Below are positions 32,747-43,891 of a stretch of 64,000 nt of DNA, one piece after another. Within the stretch, counting starts at the first letter, position 1. Every line of letters starts with the position of its first letter. The stretch spans positions 248,001-312,000 of the forward strand of contig OY744466.1 in NCBI GenBank assembly GCA_963556145.1. Direction: 5' to 3'. A model generated the notes under the pieces. The model was not told the origin of the DNA and did not search any database. It worked only from the letters and a program-made list of their open reading frames with translations. This DNA is from Hygrocybe punicea. Lineage: Eukaryota > Basidiomycota > Agaricomycetes > Agaricales > Hygrophoraceae. The position numbers were made by a program, and so were the translations under genes.

Positions 32747-35700
32747 ATGGAGGTTGGTGAAGAACCTGCGAGATTGGATGAATTCGAGAATTTTGTCAGT
32801 GATAACGATCAAGAGTCCGATTGGACAGATGAGGATGACCTGGATGAGTCTGCAAACCCTACAGAGGTCGGTCAGGAAGGACGTGCTGTTGATCAGGCAA
32901 GACTAGTCACCGTTGTACAGTAAGTCACGACTCGGACAGGGTGACTTCTATCTTCTCACGCTTCCTTCAAGCTTTCATACCAAGAGAACTCATAAACGGC
33001 AGGATCTATGGACACGTCTCCAGTGCAATAGACAGCTGCATGAAGCATGGGATACCCAAATGCCATCTCTCGTATCTGAATACCTTCGTTGGAAACACCA
33101 GGCTCAAGCGACAAAAGTTGCAGGCGCAGACGATCCAACCATCATGGAGGATCATTTGTCTGCACCACATATCTTCGAAATCGCAGAGCTAGGACTACGA
33201 GGTAGCTTGATTCCATTTACAACGTCAATCATAATTTAATTGTCGTACTCAGAATATACATTTAAGAAACCAGTGGAACAGTGTCACAATCAGCTTCCAA
33301 ATGCGGCACTCATTTCAATTGGTCTACTCGGGTCGTCACCCTCACAGCCTCCTCTAGCTATCACTCTTGAATGCCTGGAGTTCTATCATCAAATTCGCCG
33401 CCGCCAATCATCATTCAGTATTCAAGCCATGACTAAGGTTCTATGCTCAATTCATAATGTCAGTATAATTACACCAGCACCGTAATATCTGACTATATTT
33501 TGGAATAGATTACCTATTCGCAGTCTTTGAGGTCACAGTTTTCATCAGCATTTGATGCTTATCTTGACATTCTTCGCTGTGTCCAACATCATGTAAATGA
33601 TGCCATTGGTCGGGGTCCAGACTGGCGTATTCGGTATGCATGCCCACCGTGTGGATTCAAGGTTTACCTTTTTATCTTCTGTTTATTGCATAACTAATAC
33701 TGGACTCAACAGCTATCAGATGAGCCTAAACTCTCGCCAGCTCGTTTGCATGCAATGGATGGCAACAGCTCAACTCGGAGAGTGGATGGATCCGGGCATG
33801 CAGATCCACGCGAATACAACAGTAGTTACTTTCTTTCGGTCTCAAAAGTGGACCGTTTCAAGGATGATGTACGCCTGCGTCCAGGTGCAAAAAAATCCGA
33901 GGATCGGCCCTTTAATGAAACCAATACCGCCTGCACCGAGAATTGGACTGTAGCTAACTCCATCAACGAGGGTACTATCACGGCATTTGAGCAGACAGGG
34001 ATATTCTTATCGGCTTGCCGGCATTCATTAATTGAAACCATTGCAGAGATGCGCCACAGTGGGGAGCTGTAAGTACTTAGTTTGTTTTGCTCACATGTTG
34101 TGCAGTGCAAAATATCCTCTAGCAACAATCAACGAGCTTATTGACTCCCATGGTGATGATCAAGGGGTTGGGTATGACATTGGGTGTGCGCATAAAGCCA
34201 CAGTTGCTGCAAGTTCCATCGGGGAAAAAGCAAAAGCACACGGCTTTACCATCACCGTCAATGCTTTCCATGGTTATGCACACAACCGTATCTGTCAGCT
34301 TCGCCATCACCCACTGTATCTCCGCGGTTTTGGCCTTGAAGATCTTGAAACCTGCGAACGTATATTTTCAGCTTCAAACTTCGCCGCTCGCCTGATTCGC
34401 CATGCCTCACATTTCCACTGGTTACAATTTCTACACCTTCATTTCGACCAATGGGACAAAGATAAATATGCAGAGCTCAGTGAGTGTATTTGCATCTGGG
34501 TTTCAACCACTAATCTCATTTTCAAAAGGCAGATTTCTTTACAATAACTATAAGCAGGCACTCTCAATTATCGCGGAATTTACCCCAGAAGTCAACGCAT
34601 TCAAGGAAAAACATTCTCTCCCAGATGATGTGTTTGAGGTGTGGAGAAACCAAGAACTGGAGTATCTCATGAGCCTCTCCGCTGCACCAGAATATGACGT
34701 GCAGGCAATTGCCTACGTTGAAGCTTTAGAAGCCCTCGGAAAAGCACAGTAAGTCTTTCCTCATTTGTTTACTATCATCGTGACTTTCTACTTGTCATTA
34801 GGGAAGTCTATGGTCGCGTCTCCACAGTACACTTCATGACATATACTCCCGCTGATTTTGCAAGAACCGGTGGCCTCCCTTCCTCCGGTGCCGCACTCAA
34901 AGCTCAAGAAGCTGAGCGTGCTGCTGCACATCGGAAACTCCTAGTTCAAATGAATGCTGCAGATGATACAGAGCGTCGACTGGGTGTAACAGAATGTTGG
35001 ACGCCGGAGCACCCCGAATACTGCAAAGCGAAGCATTTTATCAATAATCGGAATTTCATCCGTGTTGTAGAACAACTGGAGGGGTTGGTGGTGCAGCGAC
35101 TATTTGAACTTTCGAAGGCTAACTTGGCGGGTACGGGTAAGTATCATACAGTATACTTATTAAATCAGGATATTGATATTGTATAGGCTATAAATTGCGC
35201 AAGCACATCTCTAAGGCCATCACCCGCCGTTCCGCTGCCATCCGCACTGCTCTTGATAAATACAACCAGCTCGCTCCGCTGCAGAACCCTCCTCGTCCAG
35301 TGCTTAAATACTTGGAAGTTGCAGAGTACGGTTGGTTGGGTGACTTTGAGCTTCTCAAGTACTCGAGACATGATGTACTCACGAAACCATGGGCTATTCC
35401 CACAAACCGTCAAGTTGCCGTCAAGCATTTCAAAATCCTTCGTGCCCACGAAGAGATATATCGCCTCAACGTCGAGATACCCCGCCTACAAGTGTGGGTT
35501 GATCATGAAGACCAGGAGCTCCTTCATTCTGGTAATCGTCTATGACGTTCCACGTGCACTTTTATTATTTGCGCGATAGAGGCTGCGCGATCGCGCGAAT
35601 TGGAACCGCGCGGTTTCACAAGGTACACAGACTTTCTTTTTTTGGCATTTCTGTGCGTCTGTGGGGCCATTTGGGGAGAATAATACATTTAATTTATTTC

Positions 35701-36458
35701 TACCTGTATACTTAGAGTGTTTTAGTCAACTATTAGCTATATTCCAGCAAGCTTTGTGCAATACGAAGCAGACTCTAACTCCGAGCGAGAAATCAACAAG
35801 CTGCCTGTTTTGGTTGCAACAATCATGTGATATCAAATTTGATATGAGTTGTCATCGTGATGGCCTGGCCAATGATCGGATCGTGCAATCAAATCTCTAC
35901 ATCACGAAGCTTGCCCAAAATAGGAAATCCAAAATTAGCGGTCATGCTCACCGAGGCTGCTTTGTGCCCACAAAGCTTGCTGAAATATAGCTAATAGTTG
36001 ACTAAAACACTCTAAGTATACAGGTAGAAATAAATTAAATGTACTATTCACCCCAAATGGCCCCACAGACGCACAGCAATGCCAAAAAAACAAAGTCCGT
36101 GTACTTTGTGAAACCGCGCAGTTCCAATTCGCGCGATCGCGCAGCCTCTATCGCGCAAATAATAAAAGTGCACGTGGAATGTCATAATCGTCTAGCTGTT
36201 ACCAACCCCCTACTTGCCAAGGAGGTGTGTTGCTTTGCCGATGAGCGACGCCGTGTCAACAATGAGCACCGAAAGCGACTGAGCACCATTTACCAATTGA
36301 AGGGCTATTCAGGTAGGGTTCCTGGAACTGTTGGGAGTGCTGACATGCAGACGTTTGAAGATCTCGAGGGCACAGAGCTCCTCCCGGAGGATGATGATGC
36401 ATTGTGTGATGAAGTTGTACGGCTCGGGGATTGTATTGAACGTATGACACATCAGTGA
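32747..36458 (+). CDS. KDZ transposase (interrupted by a MITE)
   Basis: A plus-strand gene of at least nine exons from the ATG at 32747 (acidic N-terminus EFENFVSDNDQESDWTDEDD). Key blocks: FHTKRTHKRQDLWTRLQ, ADEPK-like LSDEPKLSPARLHAMDGN, STRRVDGSGHADPREYNSSY, ASACRHS-like FLSACRHSLIETIAEMRH, VGYDIGCAHKATV (conserved Asp), NAFHGYAHNRICQLRHHPLY, GFGLEDLETCERIFSASN, and HASHFHWLQFLHLHFDQWD. Introns of about 50-60 bp at roughly 33202, 33460, 33660, 34070, 34480, 34750 and 35135 all splice in frame. The only damage I see is the MITE at 35542-36185. Removing it restores LHSGNRLAVTNPLLAKEV, and the gene ends at 36458. Confidence 0.85.
35542..36185. mobile_element. Long-TIR MITE inside KDZ transposase
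   Basis: A 644-bp element with inverted arms of about 220 bp, ends ATGACRTTCCACGTGCAC, and an exact 8-bp direct repeat, AATCGTCT, at 35534-35541 and 36186-36193. The arms contain a CpG-rich palindromic stretch (GCGCGATCGCGCG). Excision with one repeat restores the transposase frame. There is no coding capacity. Confidence 0.85.
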
Positions 36459-36818
36459 GGACTTTTATTGTGTTGTGAACATTGTATTGTACATTGGACA
36501 AAAAAAACCGTGGTATTATCTATGGAATTGAGGGAAAACGCGAGCTCATCGTTGGCAACGATGAGCTCGACAAGTTGATGTGACATCAGACCCTGAGATC
36601 AATGCCCGATTGCCTTATCTGGGCCACAGCGTGTATCTAATCACAGATGGTGGAATACTCCGAGATATGGGGCCCATAAACCTCTCAAGTCTATGCTGAA
36701 CACTGCCTGAACGCTGAACACGCCACCAGCAGGCGAAGCTGCCTAGTTAGTAACATAACAGGGACCTTGATATATTACTAATTAGTAAGCTTGGCGGTGA
36801 CACACAGGTGAGACTGAG

Positions 36819-37042
36819 GGTGGTGGGCGTTGGATGGCAGGAAGGTCGTTTAAAGCTGGGACAAAAGCACATGGCTTGACAGAAAGACGATTATTTTTCG
36901 TTATCAGAGACATGCAGTGAATGGGCCAAAGGTGAATGGGGAACGGTCGTTCCAAGGATGTGTCTGGTACGGCGAATTCGGACGTTAAACGTTAAACGTT
37001 GATTGCGGCGCGGCTCTAAGATTCTACGACGGAATCCAAAAA
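36819..37042. other. Spacer upstream of the AhpC/TSA gene
   Basis: Short flank between the KDZ element and the next gene. It contains a small direct repeat, CGTTAAACGTTAAACGTT, near 36983. It probably includes the promoter of the AhpC/TSA gene, now only about 230 bp from the transposon end. Confidence 0.35.
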
Positions 37043-38059
37043 ATGTCCGAAACTATTATAGACGACACTATAGCTGCTCAAATACTGGAAAAAGATGTTT
37101 TCGACTCCAAAGGAGACAATATTCGGTTGAGCACTGTCTTGGGCGCTGAAAACTTGAAGACAATCCTGGTCTTGATTCGTTGAGTTAGTCAAGTCCACTC
37201 TGGCTACTTTCTTACTCTTCTCCCATCCAATGAAGGTCATTTCTGGTGTGGAGTACGTTCATTCAATCTGATGATCGATGGCTGTTTCTCAAGTTTCTTG
37301 TTCTAGAATTGCCAGGTGAAACACCTTACTTTCTGATACATAAGGCATCAATGTCAACAGCGGAATCGTGTCCACTTCAGCAATACGTCGTGCAACTAGC
37401 CTCTGTGCGTCAAGAAGCTTTGGATAAAGCGGGTGCGAAGATTGTCATTGTCGGGTGTGGTGAATGGAAACCCATTGCAAGTTATGCGGGTCCGTTCAAG
37501 TACCTTTTCATTTAGCAAATGGGCCTTGATGCTTCTTCACTCAGACTTAACCGGGTTTCAAGGGCCTATCTTAGCTGATCCCAGTCGCAAACTATATCAG
37601 ATCCTCGGCTTGACGGAGCGTATTACGGGAACACCAGCCCACGAGTCGAAAAAGAGCTATTTGAGCAAAAGGTTCCTGTCCAATGTCTTGACCAGCGTCT
37701 GGGTAGGCAATCATCGGTCAATCTTTAAATGATCTCGTCCAGAGTTTATTGTTGCAACCCATCAGCAAGGCCCATTGAAGCACCCGGCCCACATTGGGAA
37801 ACACGGAAACATCTTCCAGCTGGGAGGTGAATTCATCTTCAGCCCCGGTTCGTGTCCACATTTCTGGAACTCTAGCAATTCGTTCTAGCGTTCAACACAT
37901 TCCACAGCAGGCAACGAATTCTTGTTCGCCCATCGCATGCAACATAGTGAAGATCGTGAATACACTTATACTCAATTGACGAAAACCAGCTCACTCGTTG
38001 GCCTTACAGATATTGAAGTGGCCGACCTTATGCAGAAGGCCGGTGTTGAATATCCTTAA
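37043..38059 (+). CDS. AhpC/TSA-type thioredoxin-fold antioxidant protein
   Basis: Multi-exon gene. Exon 1 (37043-37178) encodes MSETIIDDTIAAQILEKDVF ... KTILVLI. Exon 2 (37236-37252, 17 nt) gives RHFWCG. Exon 3 (37307-37315, 9 nt) gives NCQ. Exon 4 from 37381 gives QYVVQLASVRQEALDKAGAK and IVIVGCGEWKPIASYA. Together they rebuild HFWCGNCQQYVVQLA, with the CxxC redox motif of the PRXL2/AhpC-TSA antioxidant family. Later exons read LTGFQGPILADPSRKLYQIL, TGTPAHESKKSYLSKRFLSN, QGPLKHPAHIGKHGNIFQLG and end VADLMQKAGVEYP. All junctions I tested keep frame, so the gene appears intact. The likely role is a cytosolic thiol peroxidase-like or redox function; the substrate is unknown. Confidence 0.8.
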
Positions 38060-38386
38060 GTGTTTGACCTGTGATGGTGAGCATTCTCTCTTATCTGAAC
38101 GCAATGTTCTGTACTGAGTAGAATGTTGTGTCTGCGTGAGCTTAGGTAGTTGATCTCATGTGCTATCAGTGTTTTCTTCCCCGTCATTGCTTCTCATTTT
38201 GCGTATAAGTATTTGCATATCTCTGGAAAGTGATCTGAGTCACGACTATGAGATCTCACTTTCAAGTCTTGCCCCAAGTGATGGGGCTTTGGGCGTCACG
38301 CGTCGACGATTGTTGGCAAACTTGCTATTGATATCAAACTACAGCGGACGCGCAGGCTATTATTGATCAGCGAGTCTTGTCTCGGG

Positions 38387-38395
38387 TATAAAAGG
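38387..38395 (+). promoter_or_regulatory. Isolated TATA-like box
   Basis: TATAAAAGG lies in the 540-bp gap between the AhpC/TSA gene and the convergent monooxygenase gene. A short open frame starts about 60-110 bp downstream but shows no motif, so this may be the remnant of a promoter or chance. Confidence 0.2.
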
Positions 38396-38600
38396 ACAGT
38401 AAGGTTGTTCTGAGGAATCACTTACATACGGCGAACAATTTCCGGCCTGGGACCATGAGTCGACAGATCGCAAGTTATCAAACCAAATGCGTTCACATAA
38501 ATGCCCAAACAACACCAGAATATCCCGGCAGTTAGTTCCTCAGTATCTTATCAAGAGGTAGGGAGTCATTACATATACCATGACAGAGGGCACGAATCTT

Positions 38601-40367
38601 TCACGCGGCTGAAGGGCATGTTCCGCTCTCCAGGCACTCAATCGCTGCTGCTACGTCGCCGTCCAAGATCGTCTGCCAGATCCAATCCCAGTTCGTCGTA
38701 ATAGCTAAGGCGAACCCCGGCACATCGTTCTCCCATTCCTGATCAGGCGTCACCTTCACGTTGCCGTACAACGCCATTTGACGCGAGCGGACAGTGGCCT
38801 GCGATGCGAAGGGACGACGGAAGGAATCATATATCCTAAGAATATCTGGTAGAAGGCTGCGCGGGAAGTGTCCGAGGAGAGTTGCGAGTAAATACGCATC
38901 CTGGCAGGATTCATTAAACCTTATGTTCACAACGAGATTTAATGCAGACCTCGATCGCTTGCCCCGCCCCAGCACCTTGATTTGGCATTGGTGCATGAGC
39001 CTGAATCCCTGTCAGAGACCATTGCGCGAAAAGAAGCTGAATGAACTCACGGCATCGCCCATGAGTGCGACACGTCCATGTGTATACGTGTTAAGCGGCG
39101 CAGCGCTGTGAATGGCCCATTTCTTCGCTCGGTCAACGCACTATCCGATTGCCAAAACAAAATGAATATTTGTGATTTTTATGTGGACGAAAGTAGGTGA
39201 AACGGATTGCTCACGTCAACCAGGGCTTGAACATCTGGTTCCCAATCCTTAAAGCAACCCACATCCTCCTTGCCTACTTCGGTTACCCACGGCCCTTCGA
39301 AATGTGTCCCTTCTAGGTCCCAATGCGAATGGATTATAGTTAAACTAATGACCGTTCCTTGACGAATGGGATAGGCAACGACATGCTGTGACATGTTCAG
39401 CATGAAACATTTCGCAGGTCGACTGATCCTTACTGCATATTTGCCAAGATAATCCTGGAGGCAGTTGTCAGAGACACGAGCTGGCAACGGGTGTGAACAC
39501 ACTCACCATCATCGTAGAAGCCGAAGGGTCAGCCAGAATAGGATGGTTTGGCGCCACGTCCCTGAGTCCCTCAGCCTTAATCAAAGCTCTGTATGCCAAA
39601 GACCCAGAAAACACTGGTGGAGCAGCGACGCCGATTTGTTGATATTCAGTACCCTGGACGGATGCCGCCTGCTTCCCCAACATAGCTTGCCTGACGGTTG
39701 ATTTAATCCCATCTGCACCAATGAGGACATCACAAGAGGCTGTTGAACCACACCCAAAATGAAGGAGGATTGGGTCCGAGGACGACGGCGGTTCCTCATA
39801 AGATTTGAGGCATTTCGAGAAGTGGACTTGACATGATTTGGGGAGATGCTTGAGAAGAACTCGCTGGAGGTCGGCTCGATGCAACGTGAGTAGACCTCCT
39901 AGTATGTGTGGTAGTAAACTGATTGCAGCCCAGGGCAGGGATGTCATACCTTTCGCCACCATTGCATGTAATTCAACCCCTTCTGGTTGATCACTTTTCC
40001 TGAAAATAACCGAGACAACTGCGCCAGCGCATGCGTTTTCATGTGGGATCTTCAATAGCCAAGTGTTGTCAATACTTACCGTCTTCATCCACGGGAGGCG
40101 CCCCTGCCAATTCGGCCAAATCTTGTTCGATCCCGAGAAGTGCGAGGACCTTTCGCGGCCTCCGGAACAATACTATTCCAGCCTCAATCTCGGAAAAATG
40201 AGAGGCACTTTCGTAGATGTCAATCGCAATATCATGATACTTTGCCAAGGTGATGGCGCAAACGAGTCCGCCTATCCCACCGCCACTGGTGGAGAACACA
40301 GTTACAAAAGGTAAGAATGGAGGTGTCAAACGCACCACACGGCTACTCTGAATTTAGGAACGGTCAT
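38601..40367 (-). CDS. FAD-dependent monooxygenase (salicylate hydroxylase-like)
   Basis: Multi-exon minus-strand gene. A short first exon from 40367 (MTVPKFRVAV) splices to GGGIGGLVCAITLAKYHD, the GxGxxG dinucleotide-binding motif. Then come FRRPRKVLALLGIEQDL, TLHRADLQRVLLKHLP, SCDVLIGADGIKSTVRQAML (DG motif), SRPAKCFMLNMSQHVVAYPI, HGRVALMGDA (GD motif) and, after an intron, AHAPMPNQGAGAGQAIE joined to DAYLLATLLGHFP. The C-terminus ends at 38601 (CPSAA). Group A flavoprotein monooxygenases use NAD(P)H and O2 to hydroxylate small aromatic or polyketide-like substrates; the substrate here cannot be told. The gene looks intact, about 430-450 residues after splicing, the usual size. It converges with the AhpC/TSA gene. 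Confidence 0.8.
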
Positions 40368-40416
40368 GTTGGATCTATTGAAAGGTCCAGTACTTGGACG
40401 TAGGCTTATATCAAGG

Positions 40417-40425
40417 CTTATATAG
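40417..40425 (-). promoter_or_regulatory. TATA-like box of the monooxygenase gene
   Basis: CTATATAAG on the minus strand lies about 50 bp upstream of the proposed start codon at 40367, a reasonable spacing for a fungal promoter. Confidence 0.35.
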
Positions 40426-40429
40426 TATC

Positions 40430-41520
40430 TCAGTCATGGAATTGACATCAGCAAATGCAGCACCTTACCGAATTCGGTACTGAACGTTATCGGCACTGTA
40501 GATGGAAATGATTGCCTTTACCCTCAGTTCGGTGTGCGACCGAGGAATAATACGTGTGAATGTAAATTTCCTTCAAGTTCTAGCTGCAACCCGACTTGGA
40601 CTCAGGCTGTCGCCAAGAGAGGTTTGTCCATACATTGCCGGTCGGTGGTGAATGATCAAGTAGTAGAAATCACGAGTTCGCCCATTGCATTATGCGCTCC
40701 GCCGAAGTGTCATCAGGAAATTGAAAACCATATGAGAAAGTCTTATAAGACCTGATCAGATAAATCATAAGTAACATCCAGTGCCACAATGATAACAACA
40801 AGGTCAACCCAGATAATTTATGGTTACCTAGATGAAAATATATCACATCAAGCATATTGATATAAATGTAACATTGGTCACCAACAATGTCTTTCCCCCC
40901 AATCCAAGATAATTCATGGCTGCGAAGATCAATAACATCAGATATATCAGAAATGCAGCCCTAGTGTCATGACCACCTTAATGCTACAAGTGTTGAACCT
41001 GTATCATCTTGACTTCCCAGCTGAAACAATCTCAGCATGATATACAACGGTTCAGCAGTAGCCATGAATCTATGTGTGCCGCAACAATACTCAATCTGTC
41101 AATCATGACATGAAAGCAGCAGCTATATCATAATTTCAATACGAGGCTCAAAGATCAGCAGATGATGGCCGTTGATAAGATTATAGCAGGGTGATCCTCA
41201 AAGATGACATTTGTCATATTTGTCATAATGAGTGCCGGCGCAGCAGTGTAGCCATAAATCTGTGGATGCTGCAAGGGTGCTGATTCTGTCAACCATGACA
41301 CACAAGCAGCAGCTTCATCACAATTTCCAAACTAGGCTCAAAGATCAGCAAGCGACAAGCATTGATAAGATGATAGCAGATGGTCTTAGTGATGGATTTT
41401 GTTAGACGCATCATAATCGTCATGGTTGTTGCCGGCGTAACAGTCTGATAATGCCAAGCAAAATGGAAGCGGGACCGAGGAAATATAATATATTAACGAG
41501 AAAGCGAATGACACGTAGAG
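40430..41520. other. Non-coding region with a degenerate duplication
   Basis: No gene is supported. Two imperfect direct copies of a roughly 140-bp segment lie at about 41053-41190 and 41241-41380, sharing GTCAAYCATGACA, AAGCAGCAGCT and GAGGCTCAAAGATCAGCA-like blocks. An earlier weaker copy may begin near 40920. This looks like a decayed tandem repeat or two relics of one element. Confidence 0.5.
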
Positions 41521-42979
41521 CTAATATGCCTGGGGTTCACCAGCTTCATACGCCGAAGCCAGGTTTTCCTTGTAAGCGCGCCTCTTCTCCTTGATGCGAC
41601 ACAAAGCACTACCCTCAACTGGTACTCTAGCTTCCGAGAATGAATGTGGGAAGATTTTGCTACATAAAGATTAACAGTGAGAAGCATCATTTACAAACGG
41701 TGAATGACTTACCGGTTCCACCAGGTGAGGAGTTCCTCGACTTCTTCCTTCTCCTCGACATCCTCAAGGAGATCTAAGAGACTGTTGTAGAATGTCTCGG
41801 AATCCGTGACCGTATCGGTGCGAGAGAAAGTGCTTGTGGAACTTAGAGCAAAGCGGACCTGAATAATTATGAGAAGTAATCGTTTCTAACATCTGACAGC
41901 AGTACGAACCTGAGTAGCGATGTAAACCAAGGATGCTTTCGTCACACACGTCATACCATGAATTCGGGCATTTCCCGACCGCGTCGCTTTCGGTTCCTCG
42001 TCATCGACCGAGCTCGGCGACGTGAAGACGTGTTTGAATCCCTATGTATCTTCAAATAGGACGAAGGGATTTCATGAGATATTACGAACCGTGACTAAAA
42101 GCTGACTTCTCATTAAACCGTTCCAAGGGTCCTCTGGATCATAGGCGAGGTCTGCGTAAAGGAAGATGGGCCACTGATCACCACGGACGTGCATCTCGCC
42201 GCTACGAAGCTTCTCTTTAATACTGTACAAGATGTAGGGATTTCTTTTAATTTATAATAAAAGGAAGGAAAACATGACGTACTGGGGCAAAGACCAATCT
42301 ACTCCTGCAGGACAAAGGAGCGCACCGGTCTTCTCATGATGAAATCCACGTGTTGTCTTTATCTTACGACTGAGAGGAGGTTCAAGAGTCGGCCCGGGAA
42401 GCGTAATCCAGTCAATGATGGCGGACTTCATGCCTTTTGTGTCATCGGCACGGGCCCCGCTGACGCCTTTTCCTAGCTGAATGAAGAGATGTACAAGGAA
42501 GAAGTAAAAATACATTGAACGACTCACTAGGCCAGACAAGAGCTCGATCTCTTCTTCGGAGGATTCCAGAAGTCGTTTCTCAAGATCAGGACACACCCTG
42601 AGCAGATCCTCGAACACTCGATGTTCGCGACGTTCCCTGCAGAAGACCCAAAATTGCACCATGGGGTTACAACGTGATAATAATATGTGCTTACTTCTGC
42701 GTTAAAGACTCGATGTCCACAGGCTCCGATTCACCCATGCGAGTCAAGCCGTTTGTAATAAGAACATTCACGTTGCAGAAAGTGTGGACGACTCGACCGA
42801 AATGGCGTCCGTGGTGCACAAGGGGGTCGGTAATGGTCCTACTCATTGAAGTTAGCAATTTGAGGAGTACCTGAAGAGAAGGGGAATCACGGTCGTTTCC
42901 TAGAGCCAAGCTGCAACGCATCGTCGCGCGTCCGTCGACCAGTGGATAGTGCAGGGTCGGACTGTGCGGGTTCAGACAT
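41521..42979 (-). CDS. DUF6698-like fungal protein
   Basis: Multi-exon minus-strand gene starting MSEPAQSDPALSTGRR at 42979. Later exons read RTITDPLVHHGRHFGRVVHT, FCNVNVLITNGLTRMGESEP, LGKGVSGARADDTKGMKSAI, TRGFHHEKTGALLCPAGVDW, MHVRGDQWPIFLYADLAYDP, NARIHGMTCVTKASLVYIAT, QVRFALSSTSTFSRTDT and EELLTWWNRKIFPHS, ending at 41521. The order and the GFHH..LLCP, HGMT.VT and LTWWNR blocks match the DUF6698 family, expanded in Agaricomycetes and of unknown function. Introns are about 50-60 bp. No obvious stop was seen in the joined exons, but the 5' junctions were not all resolved. Confidence 0.75.
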
Positions 42980-43343
42980 TGGACGTTAAGGTCAAGACGA
43001 TAAAGGAGAATGGTTTGTCTGGTATGATTTTATATGAAGACTGGTGGCGGAGATAGACTGGGTATGAATTGTGTATGCATACGGCTTGTAAATGGGTATC
43101 ATCTGCAATAACTGTCGATTGACCGGTCCCCAAATAGATCATAATTAGGATACCGGCCAGTAGAAGTAGAACGAACCGACCGTTTTTGTTAGCCGGCATA
43201 TTATAATGGGCTGCGGTTGCAGAACTAGCGCGAGAAAATGACACAACATTTTGACCGGGCTGGCAACGTGATTAATAACTGAGTTTATAATCAATTTCTG
43301 CGGCCAAACCAGATATTCGAAGAAAACTACATCACTGTCAATC

Positions 43344-43859
43344 ATGTCCACTCGTCAGCGAAAAGGTAGCCAATCAAGGAAGCACCCCCGGGCCATTGAT
43401 GAGGTCGAAGTCATTATCCGGTATGAAAAAATAATCCAACTAACTTGACTCTGAAGCTAAGTTAAAACATCTAGAAGTACTAGGGGCAAACGGACGTACC
43501 GTTTATTGGAGGAGGAAGACCTGGAGGACGAGAATGATTCGCTAGATTCTGACAACATCGGCAAGCAAATGTTTTCTCACCTTTAGTGTGTCTCATACCA
43601 CAGTACAGATCGTGACGCCATGATCCGGTTGCGAGACCGTCTTTTGAGGGCAGAAGAAGAACTGTTGACCGCACGCTGCAGCATTTCCGAGTTGACATTG
43701 AAGAACATGCAATACGCGGCCGAACTGAAGAGGGAACGTTACATCAACGAGATTGCTCAGCAGTATATTCCAGAGGATATGCTTGCCGAATATTATGCGG
43801 AGTACCCGAAAAATCAGCCTACATGGACGTCGTCATCACCTGCGCCTCGTAAGTTGTAG
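43344..43859 (+). CDS. Small acidic coiled-coil protein, unknown
   Basis: Three exons: MSTRQRKGSQSRKHPRAIDE...; STRGKRTYRLLEEEDLEDEN followed by DSLDSDNI; and DRDAMIRLRDRLLRAEEELL, then ISELTLKNMQYAAELKRERY and a Pro-rich end at 43859. The second intron has a GC donor (GCAAGC) and rebuilds an Asp codon. A helical charged segment of about 60 residues suggests a coiled coil. The family is not recognised. The start lies 365 bp from the divergent DUF6698-like gene, so the two may share a promoter. Confidence 0.55.
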
Positions 43860-43891
43860 AATTCGTTGTTCAACATTGCTTGATTTTGCAT

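Larger units (their letters stand above)
28596..36810 (+). mobile_element. KDZ transposon with cargo genes
   Basis: Inverted repeats of about 295 bp (28596-28890 and 36516-36810) begin CACCTGTGTGTCACCGCC. The element is flanked by an exact 8-bp direct repeat, AGACTGAG, at 28588-28595 and 36811-36818. It contains a KDZ transposase on the right (plus strand), a conserved companion gene on the left (minus) and an unrecognised middle gene (minus), divergent from the transposase. The TIRs contain a perfect palindrome around GAGCTCATCGTTG. The KDZ class is named for Kyakuja-Dileera-Zisupton; 8-bp duplications are known for Zisupton-type elements. A 644-bp MITE interrupts the transposase. Confidence 0.9.
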
